From contig JAWQEG010000470.1 in assembly GCA_033782935.1 (NCBI GenBank), positions 2,636,001 through 2,700,000 on the forward strand: a DNA stretch of 64,000 nt, given 5' to 3'. The notes under the pieces are model-generated. The model was given only the letters and a program-made list of their open reading frames with translations, did not search any database and was not told the DNA's origin. Origin of the DNA: Petrolisthes cinctipes. Taxonomy: Eukaryota > Arthropoda > Malacostraca > Decapoda > Porcellanidae. Numbering within the stretch: position 1 is the first letter of the stretch; each line of letters begins with the position of its first letter. Shown here in pieces: positions 61,921-64,000 of the stretch. A program made the translations under genes and the position numbers.

Positions 61921-64000
61921 TTTTTCAAAATATGGGCCCAAAACATGCTAAAAATCGATATTTTAGGTGCCCAAAGTCGATATGTGCATGTATCTTCTTT
62001 ACCCGTTTATATCCCAAAATCAGGTTCAAAACACCCGAAAATTCGATATTTTTGGGTTCCAAAAGCAATCTGTACATGCCTACTTAATGCTTGAACATTT
62101 TCAAAATATAGGCCCAAAACATGCTAAAAATCGATATTTTGGGTACCAAAAGTCGATATGTGCATGCATCTTCTGTACCCGTTTATATCTCAAAATCAAA
62201 CTCAAAACACCCGAAAATTCGATATTTTTGTGTACCAGAAGCGATCTGTACATGCCTACTCCGTGTTAGAGCATTTTCAAAATACAGGCCCAAAACATGC
62301 TCAAAATCGATATTTTGGGTGCCCGAATTCGATATGTGCATGTATCTTCTGTACCCTTTTACATCCCAAATTCAGGTTTAAAACACTCGAATATTCGATA
62401 TTTTTCGGTCCCAGAAGCGATCTGTAAATGCCTACTCCTTGCTAGAGTGTTTTCAAGATACAGACCCAAAACATGCTCAAAATCGATATTTTAGGTGCAA
62501 AAAGTCGATATGTGCATGCATCTTCTGTACCCGTTTATATCTCAAATTCAGGCTCAAAGCACCGGATAATTCAATATTTTTGGGTCTCAGAAGCGATCTG
62601 TACATGCCTACTCAGTGCTAGAATATTTTCAAACTATAGGCTCAAAACATGCTAAAAATCAATATTTTAGGTGTCCAAAGTCGATATGTGCATGCATCTT
62701 CTGTACCTGTTTATATCTCAAATTCAGGCTCAAAACACCCGAAAATTCGATATTTTTGGGTCCCAGAAGTGATCTGTACATGCCTACTCCGTGTTAGAGT
62801 ATTTTCAAAATACAGGCCAAAAACATGCTGAAAATCGATATTTTATGTGCCCAAAGTCAATATGTGTATGCATCTTCTGTATCCGTTTATATCCCAAATT
62901 CAGGCTCAAAACACCCGAAAATTCGATATTTTTGTGTCCCAGAAGCGATCAGTACATGCCTACTCCGTGTTACAGTATTTTCAAAATACAGGCCCAAAAC
63001 ATGCTCAAAATCGATAATTTGGGTGCCCAAAGTCGATTTGTGCATGCATCTTCTGTACCCATTTACATCCCAAATTAAGGGTTAAAACACTTGATAATTC
63101 GATATTTTTGGTTCCCAGAAGCGATCTGTACATGTCTACTCCTTGCTAGAATGTTTTTAAGATACAGACCCAAAACATGCTAACAATCAATATTTTAGGT
63201 GCCCAAAGTCAATATGTCTATGCATCTTCTGTACCCGTTTATATCCCAAATTAAGACTCAGAACACCCGAAAATTGGATATTTTTGGGCCTCAGAAGCGA
63301 TCTGTACATGCCTACTCAGTGCTAGAATATTTTCAAGATATGGGCCTAAAACATGCTCAAAATCGATATTTTGGGTGCCCAAAGTAGATATGTGCATACA
63401 TCTTCTGTACCCGTTTATATCTCAAATTCAGTCTCAAAACACCCGAAAATTCAATATTTTTGTGTCCCAGAAGCGATCTGTACATGACTACTCCGTGTTA
63501 CAGTATTTTCAAAATATAGGCCCAAAATATGCTGAAAATCGATATTTTAGGTGCCCAAAGTCAATATGTGTATGCATCTTCTGTATCCGTTTATATCCCT
63601 AATTCAGTTTTAAAAAAAATGTAAATTCGATATTTTTGGGTCCCAGATGCGATCTGTACATGCCTACTCTGTGCTAGAATATTTTCAAAAAATAGGCCCA
63701 AAACATGCTAAAAATCGACATTTTAGGTGCCCAAAGTCAGTATCTCAAATTCAGGCTCAAAACACCTGAAACTCGATATTTTTGGTTCCCAGAAGCGATC
63801 TGTACATGCCTACTCCGTATTAGAGTATTTTCAAAATACAGGCCCAAAACATGCTGAAAATCGATATTTTAGGTGCCCAACGTCAATATGTGTATGCATC
63901 TTCTGTACCCGTTTATTTTCCAAATTCAGGCTTAAAACACCCAAAAATTCGATATTTTTGGGTCCCAGAAGCGATCTGTACATGCCAACTCCGTGTTAGA
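61921..64000 (+). repeat. Diverged satellite tail with no clear higher-order partner
   Basis: The monomers here remain in phase and orientation but carry many private changes: cgaatattcg and ttttcggtccc near 62390, gcaccggataattc near 62560, gattaatg-free but altered starts such as taacaatcaatatt near 63182, attaagggttaaaacacttg near 63074, and taaaaaaaatgtaaattcg near 63611. I could not find a colinear sister block in the window. Higher divergence at one side of an array is known near the edges of many satellite arrays. That this is near an edge is inference. Confidence 0.75.
63710..63855 (+). repeat. Shortened 146-bp monomer
   Basis: Half-A starts at 63710 and 63856 are 146 bp apart instead of 176. 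About 29 bp are missing near 63740, where cccaaagtcag runs straight into tatctcaaattcagg; this removes the tgcatgca palindrome and the ctgtacccg block. One further base is missing near 63770 (gaaactcg for gaaaattcg). It is the only large length change I found among about 363 monomers. Confidence 0.88.

Larger units (their letters stand above)
1..64000 (+). repeat. Tandem satellite array, ~176-bp monomer, whole window
   Basis: The same ~176-bp sequence repeats head to tail across the whole window, always on this strand. Landmarks recur every 176 bp: aaaatcgatatttt, tgcatgcatctt, ctcaaattcaggctc, gggtcccagaagcgatc and cccaaaacatgct. Counting half-A starts from position 6 to position 63856 gives 363 monomers with a net drift of -38 bp, so no transposon or unique DNA interrupts the array. 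Adjacent monomers differ at many sites, while monomers one higher-order unit apart are nearly identical, which is the signature of higher-order repeats. Such arrays are known from centromeric and heterochromatic regions of eukaryotes. The centromeric role is inference, and I do not recognise the family. Confidence 0.98.

Noticed and set aside
1..64000. Hundreds of open frames of 60-190 codons on the + strand, encoding repeated proteins rich in K, S, C and Y
   Set aside because: They arise from a stop-poor monomer. Many start at GTG or TTG, overlap each other in different frames, and change frame every monomer because 176 is not divisible by 3. The longest (for example 36568-37137 and 53869-54381) exist only where 1-bp indels or exchanges join frames. 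There is no sign of selection for coding.
1..64000. CRISPR array
   Set aside because: The units are directly adjacent ~176-bp repeats with no short repeat separated by unique spacers, and no cas-like gene is present.
1..64000. Transposable element, LTR or terminal inverted repeats inside the array
   Set aside because: Monomer phase is kept throughout with a net drift of -38 bp. All long direct repeats are multiples of the monomer, and no reversed block was seen.
1..64000. rRNA, tRNA or other structured RNA genes
   Set aside because: No conserved rRNA blocks or tRNA A/B boxes were seen; every stretch reads as satellite.
1..64000. CENP-B box or telomeric repeats
   Set aside because: I saw no ttcg....a..cggga-like motif and no ttaggg or tttaggg tandem tract. 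The ttttaggtg in each monomer is a single occurrence, not a tandem telomere repeat.

Overview
The window is satellite DNA from end to end. It is one uninterrupted head-to-tail array of a ~176-bp monomer, about 363 complete copies plus a partial last copy, all in the same orientation. I found no protein gene, RNA gene, transposon or CRISPR array. Long tandem satellite of nucleosome-like unit length with higher-order structure is typical of a eukaryotic centromere, pericentromere or heterochromatic knob. A plant or animal chromosome is likely, but I do not recognise the satellite family and cannot name the organism. GC is about 40% in the monomer I counted by hand.

The monomer is an old dimer. 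Its two 88-bp halves align without gaps and match at 60 of 88 positions in the example monomer at 14611-14786. The monomer phase survives the whole window: from the first half-A start (position 6) to the last (63856) the net drift is only -38 bp over 363 monomers, and about 30 bp of that is one shortened monomer near the right end. This rules out any sizeable insertion of foreign DNA.

Above the monomer there is strong, nested higher-order structure. From left to right: a 20-monomer unit (3520 bp) at 1-3520 and a 21-monomer version at 3521-7215; a mosaic (7216-8780); a 9-monomer incomplete unit (8781-10030); 10-monomer units of exactly 1760 bp at 10031, 11791, 19005 (chimeric), 20765 and 22525; a large multi-kilobase module present three times (13551-18870, 24285-31825, 38770-46782), the copies differing by whole numbers of monomers; a perfect 704-bp four-monomer duplication at 33105-34512; fragments of other units at 34085-38769; a 30-monomer (5280-bp) tandem duplication at 45866-56379, with only five mismatches noticed by eye; a looser ~1.76-kb duplication at 56436-60142; and a tail from about 61.9 kb to the end where monomers carry many private changes.

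The pattern fits repeated unequal exchange and segmental amplification in monomer register. The 10-mer is the 20-mer with ten consecutive monomers removed. Homogenisation is recent in the interior and older on the right, which may mean the right side lies nearer an array edge. Open reading frames of 60-190 codons occur throughout, but only because the monomer has few stops; they start mostly at GTG or TTG, change frame each monomer (176 is not a multiple of 3), and should not be annotated as genes.
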